Assembly: GCF_014697585.1 (NCBI RefSeq)
Contig: NZ_JACJSB010000022.1
Coordinates: forward strand, 1-64,000
Length of the DNA stretch: 64,000 bases
Reading direction: 5' to 3'
Source of the DNA: Dolichospermum sp. FACHB-1091
GTDB lineage: Bacteria; Cyanobacteriota; Cyanobacteriia; Cyanobacteriales; Nostocaceae
The position numbers and the translations under genes were made by a program. Of the stretch, positions 54,889-63,595 are shown one piece after another. The notes beneath the pieces were generated by a model that had not been told where the DNA came from, made no database searches, and worked only from the letters and a program-made list of their open reading frames with translations. The stretch's first letter is position 1; each line of letters opens with the position of its first letter.

Positions 54889-55503
54889 TTACTTCTTTTG
54901 TTTTTTCCTATTCCCTTGATTTACCCTAGACTCCAGTGTAAACTGTGGTATTTCCTCAAGTTCAGCTTCACTTAAACTATACTGTTCACAAACAAGACTT
55001 AAGCGATTACCCTCAGTTGTGACTGCATTCACAGAATGGGTTAAATCACCTTGAAAGTAAATTAAAGAATTGGTTTGGGGTTTAATTTGTCCAACTTGGC
55101 GTTTTTGCGATTTTAGCACCAATTCTCCTCCCTGCATATCCTCTGGTACACGAACATACAGAACGCTAACAAATGCAGGTGGTTCTACGGTTTTGCAATA
55201 GGAACGCAAAGATCGATCAATATGCGGATCAACACGAGAACCCGCTTTCAGTAGTAAAGGATTAAGATAAAAAGCATTACAATTAGGTAAAAGTGCTAAA
55301 TCTAAATAGGGCTTAAAATAAGGGAATTTTTGGATAACTTCGACTAAACCATGATGCCGAAATACTACAGAAAAACCCTTAGTATTCACAAAATCCCGAT
55401 TGAGATTATTCATAGCAAAATAGGGACAAGCTTGGATTTCTCCCCACAAGTCTTGGAGATATTGAGGAGAAAAGGCGTTAGAATGTTGCTGATAGTATTT
55501 CAC
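54889..55503 (-). CDS. Fe(II)/2-oxoglutarate-dependent oxygenase
   Basis: 204 residues. The double-stranded beta-helix metal triad is H94-x-D96 (VDPHIDRSLRSY) and H156 (GDLTHSVNAV), with R167 in GNRLSLVCEQY binding 2-oxoglutarate. Cyanobacterial members are small single-domain oxygenases of the prolyl-hydroxylase-like type; substrate unknown. The basic tail (NRKKQKK) is unusual. It is separated from the SpoU gene by 162 bases with no repeat that I noticed. Confidence 0.82.
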   Translation of the reverse strand: MKYYQQHSNAFSPQYLQDLWGEIQACPYFAMNNLNRDFVNTKGFSVVFRHHGLVEVIQKFPYFKPYLDLALLPNCNAFYLNPLLLKAGSRVDPHIDRSLRSYCKTVEPPAFVSVLYVRVPEDMQGGELVLKSQKRQVGQIKPQTNSLIYFQGDLTHSVNAVTTEGNRLSLVCEQYSLSEAELEEIPQFTLESRVNQGNRKKQKK

Positions 55504-55600
55504 GATATTAAATATTAAATCAATTTATTAACCACATTTGTTTACAGCCAATACACCTTTATTTTCAGGCTTCATTTTTTTACTTTTTTGGTAATTTCTT

Positions 55601-55691
55601 AGGACTTACGCACAAGTCACGGAATAATGAACCACGAAGGAGCGAAGATAACGAAGAAAAGAGGGTTTGAGAGGTATTTTGCGTAAGTCCT
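55601..55691. mobile_element. 91-bp MITE-like element with AGGACTTACGCA ends
   Basis: Perfect 12-bp terminal inverted repeats AGGACTTACGCA (55601-55612) and TGCGTAAGTCCT (55680-55691) surround 67 bp that includes ACGAAGGAGCGAAGATAACG. One end also occurs at 2347-2363. No gene lies inside. It sits at the 3' edge of the AIPR/TA islet. Confidence 0.75.
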
Positions 55692-55780
55692 GTTTCTGTC
55701 CCCTTTGTAAAAAACATACACCTATCAAAAGGTAGGAGAGAGGTTTTTCTATGACTTTGTTGACTTGTCCATTCATCCTC

Positions 55781-55945
55781 TTAATAGTCATTATCAGCCA
55801 CACAAATGCCTTTACATTTAATACCATTTGTAGCAGTCCGTTGACAATGGGGACATAAAACCTTTTCTGGTTTTGTTTCTTGACTTATTTCCACATTAGT
55901 GTTTTCTTGTAGATTGTCTTTTTCGGTCTGGAGTTTGTCATTCAT
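55781..55945 (-). CDS. Small zinc-ribbon-like protein
   Basis: 54 codons, ATG at 55945 and TAA at 55781. It opens with a charged stretch (MNDKLQTEKDNLQENTN) and then has CPHC (C31, C34), nine residues, and CKGIC (C44, C48), so four cysteines could bind one zinc. The gene begins 10 bases after the AIPR stop codon on the same strand; I read them as one operon. There is no Shine-Dalgarno, so translation may depend on coupling. The family is not recognised; DNA- or RNA-binding is a guess. Confidence 0.65.
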   Translation of the reverse strand: MNDKLQTEKDNLQENTNVEISQETKPEKVLCPHCQRTATNGIKCKGICVADNDY

Positions 55946-55955
55946 AGGAATATAT

Positions 55956-57635
55956 TTAATGAATTTCTATCTGTTGAAGTTTCTCTATCAAATCACCGCG
56001 TCGGAAAGTCGCAGAAAGTTGTTGTAAAGAAATTTCCTGGCTTCCGTAAAGCGCCTGAAGTGCCTTTTGAACATCTCGCACTGAATCATGGAAATAATTC
56101 TCCCCATTTTGATTAATTAACTGAGTTACATCTTCAAAATTACGGTGGTCAATTTCCTTCATTTGAAGATTCATTTTTTTGAGAAGTCTTCGCCCCATTT
56201 GCATAGCAATAAAGCACGAAGCATAACGGACACAAGCAGGATCATTTGGGTTTGGTCGTTTGCGTTGCTTTTCAGCAATTCTATACAACTGTACAGCGAT
56301 TACGACTTGTGCGCCATTCAACTGCTCAGTAAAAATTACATTATACAGTTTACCAAAATGCTCACGAGTGAAAAACTTAGCTTGATGAGGCTTTTGTCGC
56401 CAAACCGCTAGTATCGCCTCAGCCGCTACACCCGAAGTAATATCTGTGGATTTAGTGCCTGTATCAGAGCGTTTACGGCGATAATTAAATCCTAACTGTT
56501 GGATATCCATTTCTAGCCGCTGCTGTAGATTATCATTAGCTCGGAGATCCTTTAAATCCACCGGGTTTTGACTATTGGTAGCATAAGTAATTTTTTGGAC
56601 TAAATCATCATTATTAGTAGGTAATTGATAAAGCCGAACTAAAACATAAGCTTGAGTATTTTGCCCGAAGAAATTTGGCTGCTGAAGAGTTTTAAAAATG
56701 GTCATACAAGTTTGACCACCATTAATAATTTGTAGGTTCTCAACTCGTACCTGATAATCACCATTTTGCAGCGCGTTATAGGAAAAACTGTCGCAAGTTA
56801 AAGTAATGCCATTATTGTAAAAATAGAAATTGTTTTTTTCATCGCTATTTAAAGTATCCCGAATACCCTCATTGACCCGGTTGCCTTGTAGCCCTAAATA
56901 ACGGCGGATATTGCGTTCTAACAAGCGTTCTCCGTGTCTCTCAATCAAAGCCGCAATTTCAGTTATAGAAATTCTGCCCACAAGTAACCGACTAAAATTC
57001 ATATCTTCAACTATAGCTTTGCCACTTAATTGCAAAGTATCTTTAACTGGTTTAGAAGCTTGCAGAATTTTGATCAGATGTTCATGATTGATGTGTTCCC
57101 ATGTCACCTGATCACCGAATCCAGATCGATCAATTGCTTCTTGAGATGATGCGTTCCATTTTATGCCATTATTACAAGCTAATGCCCGCACCTGGGGAAT
57201 ATATCCATCCCGAATTAAACTCCGGGCTTCTTCTACTTTGGCCAGTAAACGTTGATTAATATGCTCTAATTTTGCAGTGGGATCAAACAAAAATCGAATC
57301 GCATTAATGAGCGCCGTGATACCATTTTCAGGAAAATTAGTCTTACCTTCTAGATCATTTACATACTTTACCTGAAATAAACTAACTGTAAACTCACCAT
57401 CATATTCTTCAGAAATGTGCATGGCATCCACACCAAAATCTCCACCACCTTCGGTCAAACAATCAAAGGTATTAGAGTCTTCTAAATCTAGAATAGTTTG
57501 CACACAAAAATATACAAATGCCAAGGATTTAAGTTTGCCAGCATCATTAATATTTAATTCTTCAGCAGCCCGTTGTCGAATGGCATCAATCACTGATTGC
57601 AAACGTTGATCAATAATAGAGGCATTAATATTCAT
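55956..57635 (-). CDS. AIPR family protein with PD-(D/E)XK-like N-terminal domain
   Basis: 559 residues. The AIPR region (about 230-480) has the diagnostic RRYLGLQGNRVNEGIRDTL and FYFYNNGITLTCDSF segments, and INGGQTCMTIFKTL. AIPR proteins were named for abortive phage infection. The N-terminus fits a PD-(D/E)XK nuclease: GGDFGVDA (D70) then F-Q88-V-K90-Y, 17 residues apart, as in Mrr-like enzymes. So infection-triggered nucleic acid cleavage is plausible but not shown. It lies 45 bases after the MazF stop on the same strand. A small zinc-ribbon gene follows. Confidence 0.88.
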   Translation of the reverse strand: MNINASIIDQRLQSVIDAIRQRAAEELNINDAGKLKSLAFVYFCVQTILDLEDSNTFDCLTEGGGDFGVDAMHISEEYDGEFTVSLFQVKYVNDLEGKTNFPENGITALINAIRFLFDPTAKLEHINQRLLAKVEEARSLIRDGYIPQVRALACNNGIKWNASSQEAIDRSGFGDQVTWEHINHEHLIKILQASKPVKDTLQLSGKAIVEDMNFSRLLVGRISITEIAALIERHGERLLERNIRRYLGLQGNRVNEGIRDTLNSDEKNNFYFYNNGITLTCDSFSYNALQNGDYQVRVENLQIINGGQTCMTIFKTLQQPNFFGQNTQAYVLVRLYQLPTNNDDLVQKITYATNSQNPVDLKDLRANDNLQQRLEMDIQQLGFNYRRKRSDTGTKSTDITSGVAAEAILAVWRQKPHQAKFFTREHFGKLYNVIFTEQLNGAQVVIAVQLYRIAEKQRKRPNPNDPACVRYASCFIAMQMGRRLLKKMNLQMKEIDHRNFEDVTQLINQNGENYFHDSVRDVQKALQALYGSQEISLQQLSATFRRGDLIEKLQQIEIH

Positions 57636-57680
57636 GATTTGTATTTGAGAGAGTGACTTGATAGTTTACTAATAATCTGA

Positions 57681-58019
57681 CTATAAAGCTAGAACTAAAC
57701 GAAGACCTTCATTAATAAGCAACATTGCGCTATTATCTACCTGTCCTACCTGCTCTATTAAAAATGACTTATCCACAGTAATTACTTGGGAAACATTCAC
57801 AACGGAATCTTGGGATAAACCAGTTTCATCTGTTGTTAGTAAAATATTTCCTGGAGCTTGGGCCAATCGCAGATTAGTTGTGAGAACAGCAGCAATCACA
57901 GTTCTAATTCGACTCCTATTAAACTCATCTGATTGAATAATCAAAACAGGTCTACGATATCCTGGTTCAGAAGCAACAGGTATGGGCAGTTCTGCCCACC
58001 AAATTTCACCTCGCTGCAT
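57681..58019 (-). CDS. MazF/PemK-like endoribonuclease toxin
   Basis: 112 residues from ATG at 58019. QRGEIWWAELP (first strand with the conserved E-x-W), YRRPVLIIQSDEFNRS and LTTDETGLSQDSVVNVSQVITVDKSFL are the PemK/MazF hallmarks. MazF cuts mRNA at short sequences. The ATG shares its A with the antitoxin's TGA stop (TGATG), so translation is coupled. The gene is intact. The annotation could extend two codons upstream, but no better start exists. Confidence 0.92.
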   Translation of the reverse strand: MQRGEIWWAELPIPVASEPGYRRPVLIIQSDEFNRSRIRTVIAAVLTTNLRLAQAPGNILLTTDETGLSQDSVVNVSQVITVDKSFLIEQVGQVDNSAMLLINEGLRLVLAL

Positions 58020-58255
58020 CACCAATTTTCCTCTGATATTGTATGGGCTTGTAGACTGACAAACAATGGATCAAGACTGCTATCTTGATCGGCATATACA
58101 GCATCTAACTGTTCAGTAATTTGATCCGGTTTATGCGATCGCAAATACTCTTGAAGTGCTACAGCATAAAGCTGACTACGGGATAAGCCTTTATGTTTTG
58201 CAAATTGTTCAGCAGCTTCAAAAAGAGGGTCAGGAATGGAAATTGCTGTTTTCAT
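58019..58255 (-). CDS. Ribbon-helix-helix antitoxin (MazE-like)
   Basis: 78 residues. MKTAISIPDPLFEAAEQFAK begins with the DNA-binding strand, followed by KGLSRSQLYAVALQEYL (helix-turn-helix of the ribbon-helix-helix fold, about 24-40), then a flexible acidic tail (ADQDSSLDPLFVSL) that would block MazF. It overlaps the toxin start by one base. A 20-bp palindrome just upstream is the probable operator. Confidence 0.88.
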   Translation of the reverse strand: MKTAISIPDPLFEAAEQFAKHKGLSRSQLYAVALQEYLRSHKPDQITEQLDAVYADQDSSLDPLFVSLQAHTISEENW

Positions 58256-58260
58256 AACTT

Positions 58261-58280
58261 GGTATAACTTTAGTTATACC
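58261..58280. promoter_or_regulatory. MazEF operator palindrome
   Basis: GGTATAACT (58261-58269), TT, AGTTATACC (58272-58280): two perfect 9-bp arms five bases before the antitoxin start. Ribbon-helix-helix antitoxins bind such sites as dimers to repress their own operon; binding here is inferred. Confidence 0.7.
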
Positions 58281-58469
58281 TTAATGTTAGCAACTTTTTG
58301 TAATTATGGCAATAATCGCTTTAGGACTATAACTAAACTCTCAAAACTCTCTTTGCGTCTCTGCACCTCTGGGTGAGGGGCAAAAAATCTACTGTAGAGA
58401 CGCAAATTCCCCAATCCCTAGCCCTAGAAATGCTAAAATCAATGACTTGATTCCTTAAAGATAACAATT

Positions 58470-59930
58470 ATGGCATCCATCCGCGAATTGCACGAACAGA
58501 TAATCACTAAAGAACGTTCTGCCGTTGAAATTACCCAAGAAGCATTAAATCGGATTCAAGAGTTAGAACCCAAACTGCACAGTTTCCTCACTGTCACGAC
58601 AGAACAGGCTTTAAAACAAGCTCAAGCTGTGGATGCAAAAATCGCTGCGGGAGAAGAAATTGGACTGTTAGCGGGGATTCCCATCGGCATTAAAGACAAT
58701 TTGTGTACCAAGGGGATTGTTACCACCTGCGCTTCCCGGATTTTAGAAAATTTTGTCCCCCCTTACGAATCCACCGTTACCCAAAAACTAGCTGATGCTG
58801 GGGGTGTCATGGTGGGTAAAACTAATTTAGATGAGTTTGCTATGGGGAGTTCTACAGAAAACTCCGCTTATCAAGTTACCGCTAATCCTTGGGATTTATC
58901 CCGTGTTCCGGGTGGTTCTTCTGGTGGTTCAGCAGCAGCAGTAGCAGCAGATGAATGTGTGGTTTCTCTGGGTTCTGATACGGGGGGTTCAATTCGTCAA
59001 CCTGCGTCTTTCTGCGGTGTGGTAGGAATGAAACCGACCTATGGCTTAGTTTCCCGTTATGGTTTGGTGGCCTATGCTTCTTCTCTCGACCAAATTGGAC
59101 CATTTGGACGCAGTGTAGAAGATGCAGCTATATTATTGAGTGCGATCGCAGGTTATGATCCCCAAGATTCTACCAGTCTCAAGGTCCCAATTCCTAACTA
59201 TGCAGCTAGTTTAAAACCGGATCTCAAAGTTGGCAAAAAATTGAGAATTGGTGTGATTACAGAAACCTTTGGTGCAGGTTTAGATCCTCAAGTAGAAGCT
59301 GCTGTTACTAAAGCTATTGAACAACTGCAAGAATTAGGTGCAGAAATTCATCCTATTTCCTGTCCTAGTTTCCGCTACGGTTTACCAACTTACTACATTA
59401 TCGCCCCCTCGGAAGCTTCAGCTAATTTAGCCCGTTATGATGGCGTTAAATATGGTTTACGTTCTCCTGATGCGGATAATCTTTTATCAATGTATACCCG
59501 GACTCGTTCTCAAGGCTTTGGGGCGGAAGTGAAACGCCGGATTATGATTGGTACTTATGCCCTTTCCGCTGGTTATTATGATGCCTATTATTTGAAAGCG
59601 CAAAAAGTCCGCACTTTAATTAAACAAGACTTTGAAAAAGCTTTTGAAACAGTAGATGTTTTGATTTCTCCCACTGCACCTACCACTGCATTTACAGCGG
59701 GAGAAAAAACTACCGATCCTTTGAGTATGTATTTGAATGATTTAATGACTATTCCCGCTAATTTAGCTGGTTTACCAGGAATTAGTTTACCTTGTGGGTT
59801 TGATAGTCAAGGTTTACCAATTGGGCTACAAATAGTTGGCAAAGCCTTGGGAGAAGAGCAACTTTTCCAAGTAGCTTATGCTTATGAACAATCAACTAAT
59901 TGGCATTTACAAAAACCGAAAATTGGTTAA
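58470..59930 (+). CDS. gatA: Asp-tRNA(Asn)/Glu-tRNA(Gln) amidotransferase subunit A
   Basis: Glutaminase subunit of GatCAB, 486 residues. The Ser-cisSer-Lys triad is K75 ([13 protein letters not shown]), S150 ([13 protein letters not shown]) and S174 ([15 protein letters not shown]). Ammonia made here passes to GatB to amidate mischarged tRNA. gatB and gatC are elsewhere, the usual cyanobacterial situation. The ATG at 58470 has no strong ribosome-binding site. Confidence 0.97.
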   Translation: MASIRELHEQIITKERSAVEITQEALNRIQELEPKLHSFLTVTTEQALKQAQAVDAKIAAGEEIGLLAGIPIGIKDNLCTKGIVTTCASRILENFVPPYESTVTQKLADAGGVMVGKTNLDEFAMGSSTENSAYQVTANPWDLSRVPGGSSGGSAAAVAADECVVSLGSDTGGSIRQPASFCGVVGMKPTYGLVSRYGLVAYASSLDQIGPFGRSVEDAAILLSAIAGYDPQDSTSLKVPIPNYAASLKPDLKVGKKLRIGVITETFGAGLDPQVEAAVTKAIEQLQELGAEIHPISCPSFRYGLPTYYIIAPSEASANLARYDGVKYGLRSPDADNLLSMYTRTRSQGFGAEVKRRIMIGTYALSAGYYDAYYLKAQKVRTLIKQDFEKAFETVDVLISPTAPTTAFTAGEKTTDPLSMYLNDLMTIPANLAGLPGISLPCGFDSQGLPIGLQIVGKALGEEQLFQVAYAYEQSTNWHLQKPKIG

Positions 59931-59947
59931 GCTGTTACCCACCTAAG

Positions 59948-60030
59948 TTGTATAATCATAAAATGGTTAAATCTTGTGGGGTGGGCATCTTGCCTGCCAT
60001 ACTTATACAAATTAAATGCAGTACAGCTTA
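59948..60030. repeat. 83-bp dispersed repeat, copy 2
   Basis: Follows 14664-14746 base for base in layout: TTGTATAATC, a GGTGGGC-ATCTT-GCCTGCC hairpin, and the exact TATACAAATTAAATGCAGTA block. It begins 18 bases after the gatA stop. Confidence 0.8.
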
Positions 60031-60076
60031 TTGATCAACCAATCTGTCAGATGTATCAACAACGGTGACAATATAT

Positions 60077-60288
60077 AGGGCTGGCTGAGTAAAGGTACAA
60101 CCGATTCTGAATCAGGGCTTCGCGGATTTTTAGCATAAAAAAGTGCAAGGCTATGGCATTTAGAGCGTCAAAGTCCTTGCATTTCTAAGGAAAATCAGGG
60201 GGTGAATTTGGAAACCAATCTTCAAAGCCACCATTTTTCGCACTGTTTGGTATCTAGGTTTTCTATGGGTAATTTTTCAGCAAGCCCT
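60077..60288. mobile_element. 212-bp non-autonomous element with AGGGCTTGCTGA ends
   Basis: AGGGCTGGCTGAGTAA (60077-60092) and TTTTTCAGCAAGCCCT (60273-60288) match as inverted repeats at 13 of 16 positions. There is no gene inside. A decayed, inverted relative is at 10729-10920 and an isolated end at 33345. It ends 11 bases before the phosphatase stop codon. Confidence 0.65.
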
Positions 60289-60298
60289 AACTAGAAAA

Positions 60299-61027
60299 TC
60301 AGGTTTCTACAGAGACGAGGACGACGGTAATGTTGTCGTGTCCACCTTCTTCTTTTGCGGCTTCTACAAGAGATTTGGCCGCTGCTTCTAAAGAAGGTAT
60401 GTCTTGAAGGTAGCTGGTAATTTTATGGTCTACAAGTTCTTCCGTGAGTCCATCACTGCATAATAATAAGCGATCGCCATGTTGTAAATCTAGTTGTTGG
60501 ACTGAAATCTGATTCAGGTCTTCTCTACCCAAACAACTGGATAAAACGTGACGATAGGGATGAACTCTAGCTTCATCAGGAGTAATATCGCCTATTTTCA
60601 GTGCTTTGGCAATCCAGGTATGGTCTTCTGTAATTTGTTGTAATTGTGATTTTCGCAGACGGTAAAGACGGGAATCACCAACATGACCGCATACAGGAGA
60701 TTCTCCCGGACGAATGACAACTACTACCGCTGTTGTTCCCATATCAGCACGTTGAGGATGATTTTGCTGATCTAGCATTATGGCTTGATTTGCGGTAGAT
60801 AGGGCAAGTTGTAGTAGTTTTGATGCTGATTCGGAGGATTGCCAATTTTGCTCTAAATATGAACGAATTTCTTGAGTAGCGATACGACTAGCCTCTTCTC
60901 CTCCTGCATGACCACCCATACCGTCAGCGACTATAAAGAATCGCCCTGTGGGATCAATATAGTAGGCATCTTGATTATAAGCACGAATAAGCCCCGGATC
61001 TGATAAACCGGTAGAGTCAAGTTTCAT
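60299..61027 (-). CDS. PP2C-family protein phosphatase (PrpC/PphA-like)
   Basis: 242 residues. Motifs in order: [69 protein letters not shown] and [11 protein letters not shown], with all metal-binding Asp residues. It is the bacterial Stp/PphA type, metal-dependent and soluble; in cyanobacteria PphA acts on the PII signal protein. It is 21 bases beyond the ABC1 kinase gene on the same strand, so the two may be expressed together. Confidence 0.94.
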   Translation of the reverse strand: MKLDSTGLSDPGLIRAYNQDAYYIDPTGRFFIVADGMGGHAGGEEASRIATQEIRSYLEQNWQSSESASKLLQLALSTANQAIMLDQQNHPQRADMGTTAVVVVIRPGESPVCGHVGDSRLYRLRKSQLQQITEDHTWIAKALKIGDITPDEARVHPYRHVLSSCLGREDLNQISVQQLDLQHGDRLLLCSDGLTEELVDHKITSYLQDIPSLEAAAKSLVEAAKEEGGHDNITVVLVSVET

Positions 61028-61048
61028 AGATTTTTCGTAAGCGACTAA

Positions 61049-62734
61049 TTAATACATTCGATCATAACGGTCGAGACGCAAAAGCAACCGAATCAGTAGG
61101 AATGACATTGATGCTGCGATTAAACCAATCAGACTGGCTAACCATACATAATGACTAACTAGGAGAATTGTAGCTGCAATTGTCAGACCACTAATGATCA
61201 CAGCATAACTCATTCCCAGTTGAATATTACTCTGTCGCCGTATCAGGCGTTCTGTTTCTACGGACCGAACGCGGAGACGGATATCCCCGCGTTCTATTTT
61301 ATCCAACGTATCTTCTAATCTCCGTGGTAATCCTAAAGCAGTGCTGCTAACTTGGACTGCTTGACGACTTAATTCATTCAAGAAGCTATTCCCCTCAGAA
61401 CTACTGTTATCTGTCATAAGCTGCATTGCATAAGGCTGGGCAACTTCCATAAAATTAAATTCTGGATCTAGACCTTTACCGACTCCTTCCAGGGTGGAAA
61501 AGGCACGCATGACAAAGGTGAAGGTTGCTGGAAATCTAAATGGTTGATCATAGGCCAGTTCGTACAGATCTTCACTGATAGCTGCCACCGATTGGTTTTC
61601 AAAAGGCTTATCCATGAAGTTATCCAGCATATACTGGACAGAACGACGGACAGGCCCCATGTCCTCAACTGGGGCGAGCGCTCCTAAATCAATTAGGGAT
61701 TTTACCACACGATCGCCATCTTTTTGGGCGATACCAAATAAAGTTTCCATTAGTCCTTCCCGGACATTGGATTTAATTGTACCCATCATCCCGAAGTCGT
61801 AGAAAATCAAAGCCCCTTCGGGACTAACTGCCAGATTCCCAGGGTGGGGATCAGCGTGAAAGAAGCCATTATTTAGAAGTTGATGTAAGTAAGCTTGTGC
61901 GCCATAACGAGCGATCGCTTTTCTGTCTACACCCGCAGCCTCCAAGGCCTCATACTGACTAACTTTAATTCCAGGTAAATACTCTAAAGTAATTACCCTA
62001 GACGTAGCATAACGCCAATATACTCTTGGTACTTTTACCCAATCATAAGTGCGGAAATTCCGGCGAAAAGTATCGGCATTGCGACCTTCATTTAGATAAT
62101 CAATTTCTTCCCAGAGAATACGACAACATTCCTCATATATACCCATCCAATCTCTACCCCGTCCCCATTTGGGGTGGTTTTGAAAGTAACGGGCAATACC
62201 TTTAAGAATGTCTAAATCAATTTCAAATAGCTTCTTGAGTCCAGGCCTTTGTACCTTGACAACAACGGACTCACCAGTGTACAGAGTAGCCTTGTGAACT
62301 TGACCTAAACTAGCAGCAGCCAGGGGAACAGGTTCAAAATCTTGGAAAAGTGAAGAAATTGGTTTATCCAACTCCTGTTCAATAATTCCTTCCACCTGTT
62401 CATAACTAAATGCGGGAACTTTGTCTTGTAACTTAGATAACTCCTCCACATATTCAGTCGAGAAAATATCAGCACGAGTAGAAAACAACTGTCCTACCTT
62501 AATAAAAGTCGGACCCAAATCCAAGAATGTAGTTCTAATCCAGATTGCTTGGGCTTTGCGTCTAGCTGCTTGCTTGGCTTCTGTCATACCACCGGGGTAA
62601 CTCCAGGGCTTGCTATAGCGCCAAATTTTGAACATCAAGGTCAAGACAAAAGACCAAATATCCACAAAGCGGCGTTTGCTAGAGTATTCTTCCCGATTCC
62701 AACGGTATGCTTTGCCTGAGTAACCTTGTTCCAT
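61049..62734 (-). CDS. ABC1/UbiB (AarF/ADCK) atypical kinase
   Basis: 561 residues. KVGQLFSTRADIF (family-specific KxGQ), AAASLGQVHKA (alanine-rich ATP loop), VVKVQRPG with the lysine, EIDYLNEGRNADTF, HADPHPGNLA and FYDFGMMG are all present; two membrane helices close the protein (about 505-545). Relatives support quinone (ubiquinone, plastoquinone, tocopherol) metabolism at the membrane. The gene is complete. It precedes the phosphatase gene on the same strand. Confidence 0.94.
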   Translation of the reverse strand: MEQGYSGKAYRWNREEYSSKRRFVDIWSFVLTLMFKIWRYSKPWSYPGGMTEAKQAARRKAQAIWIRTTFLDLGPTFIKVGQLFSTRADIFSTEYVEELSKLQDKVPAFSYEQVEGIIEQELDKPISSLFQDFEPVPLAAASLGQVHKATLYTGESVVVKVQRPGLKKLFEIDLDILKGIARYFQNHPKWGRGRDWMGIYEECCRILWEEIDYLNEGRNADTFRRNFRTYDWVKVPRVYWRYATSRVITLEYLPGIKVSQYEALEAAGVDRKAIARYGAQAYLHQLLNNGFFHADPHPGNLAVSPEGALIFYDFGMMGTIKSNVREGLMETLFGIAQKDGDRVVKSLIDLGALAPVEDMGPVRRSVQYMLDNFMDKPFENQSVAAISEDLYELAYDQPFRFPATFTFVMRAFSTLEGVGKGLDPEFNFMEVAQPYAMQLMTDNSSSEGNSFLNELSRQAVQVSSTALGLPRRLEDTLDKIERGDIRLRVRSVETERLIRRQSNIQLGMSYAVIISGLTIAATILLVSHYVWLASLIGLIAASMSFLLIRLLLRLDRYDRMY

Positions 62735-62825
62735 ATTTTTCTTATACCGTCGGCTTGAGAGGGAGCAGGAGAAGCTGGGAGGGTAAGGGATATGGGTGGC
62801 TGGGGCAGCTGGGGCGGAATTTTCC

Positions 62826-62867
62826 CATTACCCATTACCCATTACCCATTACCCATTACCCATTACC
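62826..62867. repeat. Tandem heptanucleotide array, CATTACC x6
   Basis: Six perfect CATTACC units at 62826-62867. The last base is part of the stop codon (62867-62869, minus strand) of the next gene. Short tandemly repeated repetitive sequences of this type mark heterocystous cyanobacteria; unit number often varies between strains. Confidence 0.9.
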
Positions 62868-63187
62868 TATTTTGCAGCATTGCGATGCTTCTGCAATTCA
62901 CTTCTTAATAGAGCGATTTCCGCCCTTAATTCGTCAATTTCGGTCTGTAAGTCTAAAGAATCTGCACCAGATGAACTATTTGTCGTTTTTCCAGTTGCAG
63001 ATGATTCTGCTGCCCGATTAGCTCGTGCCATCACTTCTTCTGTAAACTGGCGTAGCTGCTCTTTAGCTTCAGCATCAAATTTGCCCAGTTCACTCAAAGC
63101 ATCAGTCAAGGCGACTTCTACACGCTCATTAATCACTTCGGCTACTGCTCTGCCTACGAAAAAGGCTTGCACAAGGGTATTACTCAT
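62867..63187 (-). CDS. Conserved cyanobacterial protein with coiled-coil C-terminus (DUF6825-like)
   Basis: 106 residues: LVQAFFVGRAVAEVINERVEVAL at the start, a helix-rich middle (EQLRQFTEEVMARANRAAE), a Ser-rich linker (ATGKTTNSSSG) and a heptad-repeat end (LQTEIDELRAEIALLRSELQKH). It resembles small proteins found in cyanobacteria and plastids whose role is unknown. It is transcribed towards the ABC1 kinase gene 132 bases away. Confidence 0.75.
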   Translation of the reverse strand: MSNTLVQAFFVGRAVAEVINERVEVALTDALSELGKFDAEAKEQLRQFTEEVMARANRAAESSATGKTTNSSSGADSLDLQTEIDELRAEIALLRSELQKHRNAAK

Positions 63188-63302
63188 AAATTTTTGTAAA
63201 GTTGCTCCGCAAAAAGATTATAACCTGCCTGGATGCTGTAATGTTTCCATTTGCAACTTTGCTGAGTTAGGGAAATACAACCACCGTCAAATATCCATAA
63301 AA

Positions 63303-63376
63303 TCGGGATGACAGGATTCGAACCTGCGGCATCCTGCTCCCAAAGCAGGCGCGCTACCAAGCTGCGCTACATCCCG
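63303..63376 (-). tRNA. tRNA-Pro (UGG)
   Basis: 74 nt on the minus strand. The acceptor arm CGGGATG pairs with CATCCCG, with A as discriminator; D arm AGCGCAGCTTGGTAGCGC, anticodon arm CCTGC-TTTGGGA-GCAGG with TGG anticodon, and T arm GCAGG-TTCGAAT-CCTGT. CCA is not encoded. All four arms are well formed. Confidence 0.97.
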
Positions 63377-63595
63377 TAAATCTATCAAAGCCAATTTTCA
63401 CATAACTTAAATTATGTTTTTTGGTTCTTCCTGCCCATCATATCACAAAAAAGAATAAATGCAAACCCAATAATCTATAAAAAATCAGACTATGGAAAAC
63501 ATCCTGGGAGAAATCAGGCACAAACCAGGATTTTCCCGGAATTTTCACTTAAATTACCCCCATTATTCCCCAATGCCTCATCCCCAATAACCAAA

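Noticed and set aside
55606-55827. 73-codon minus-strand frame
   Set aside because: It spans the 91-bp inverted-repeat element and overlaps the better supported zinc-ribbon gene in another frame.
62707-63311. Two plus-strand frames of 104 and 171 codons
   Set aside because: They read the ATTACC array and the antisense of the coiled-coil gene and have no family likeness; the minus-strand gene is the real one.
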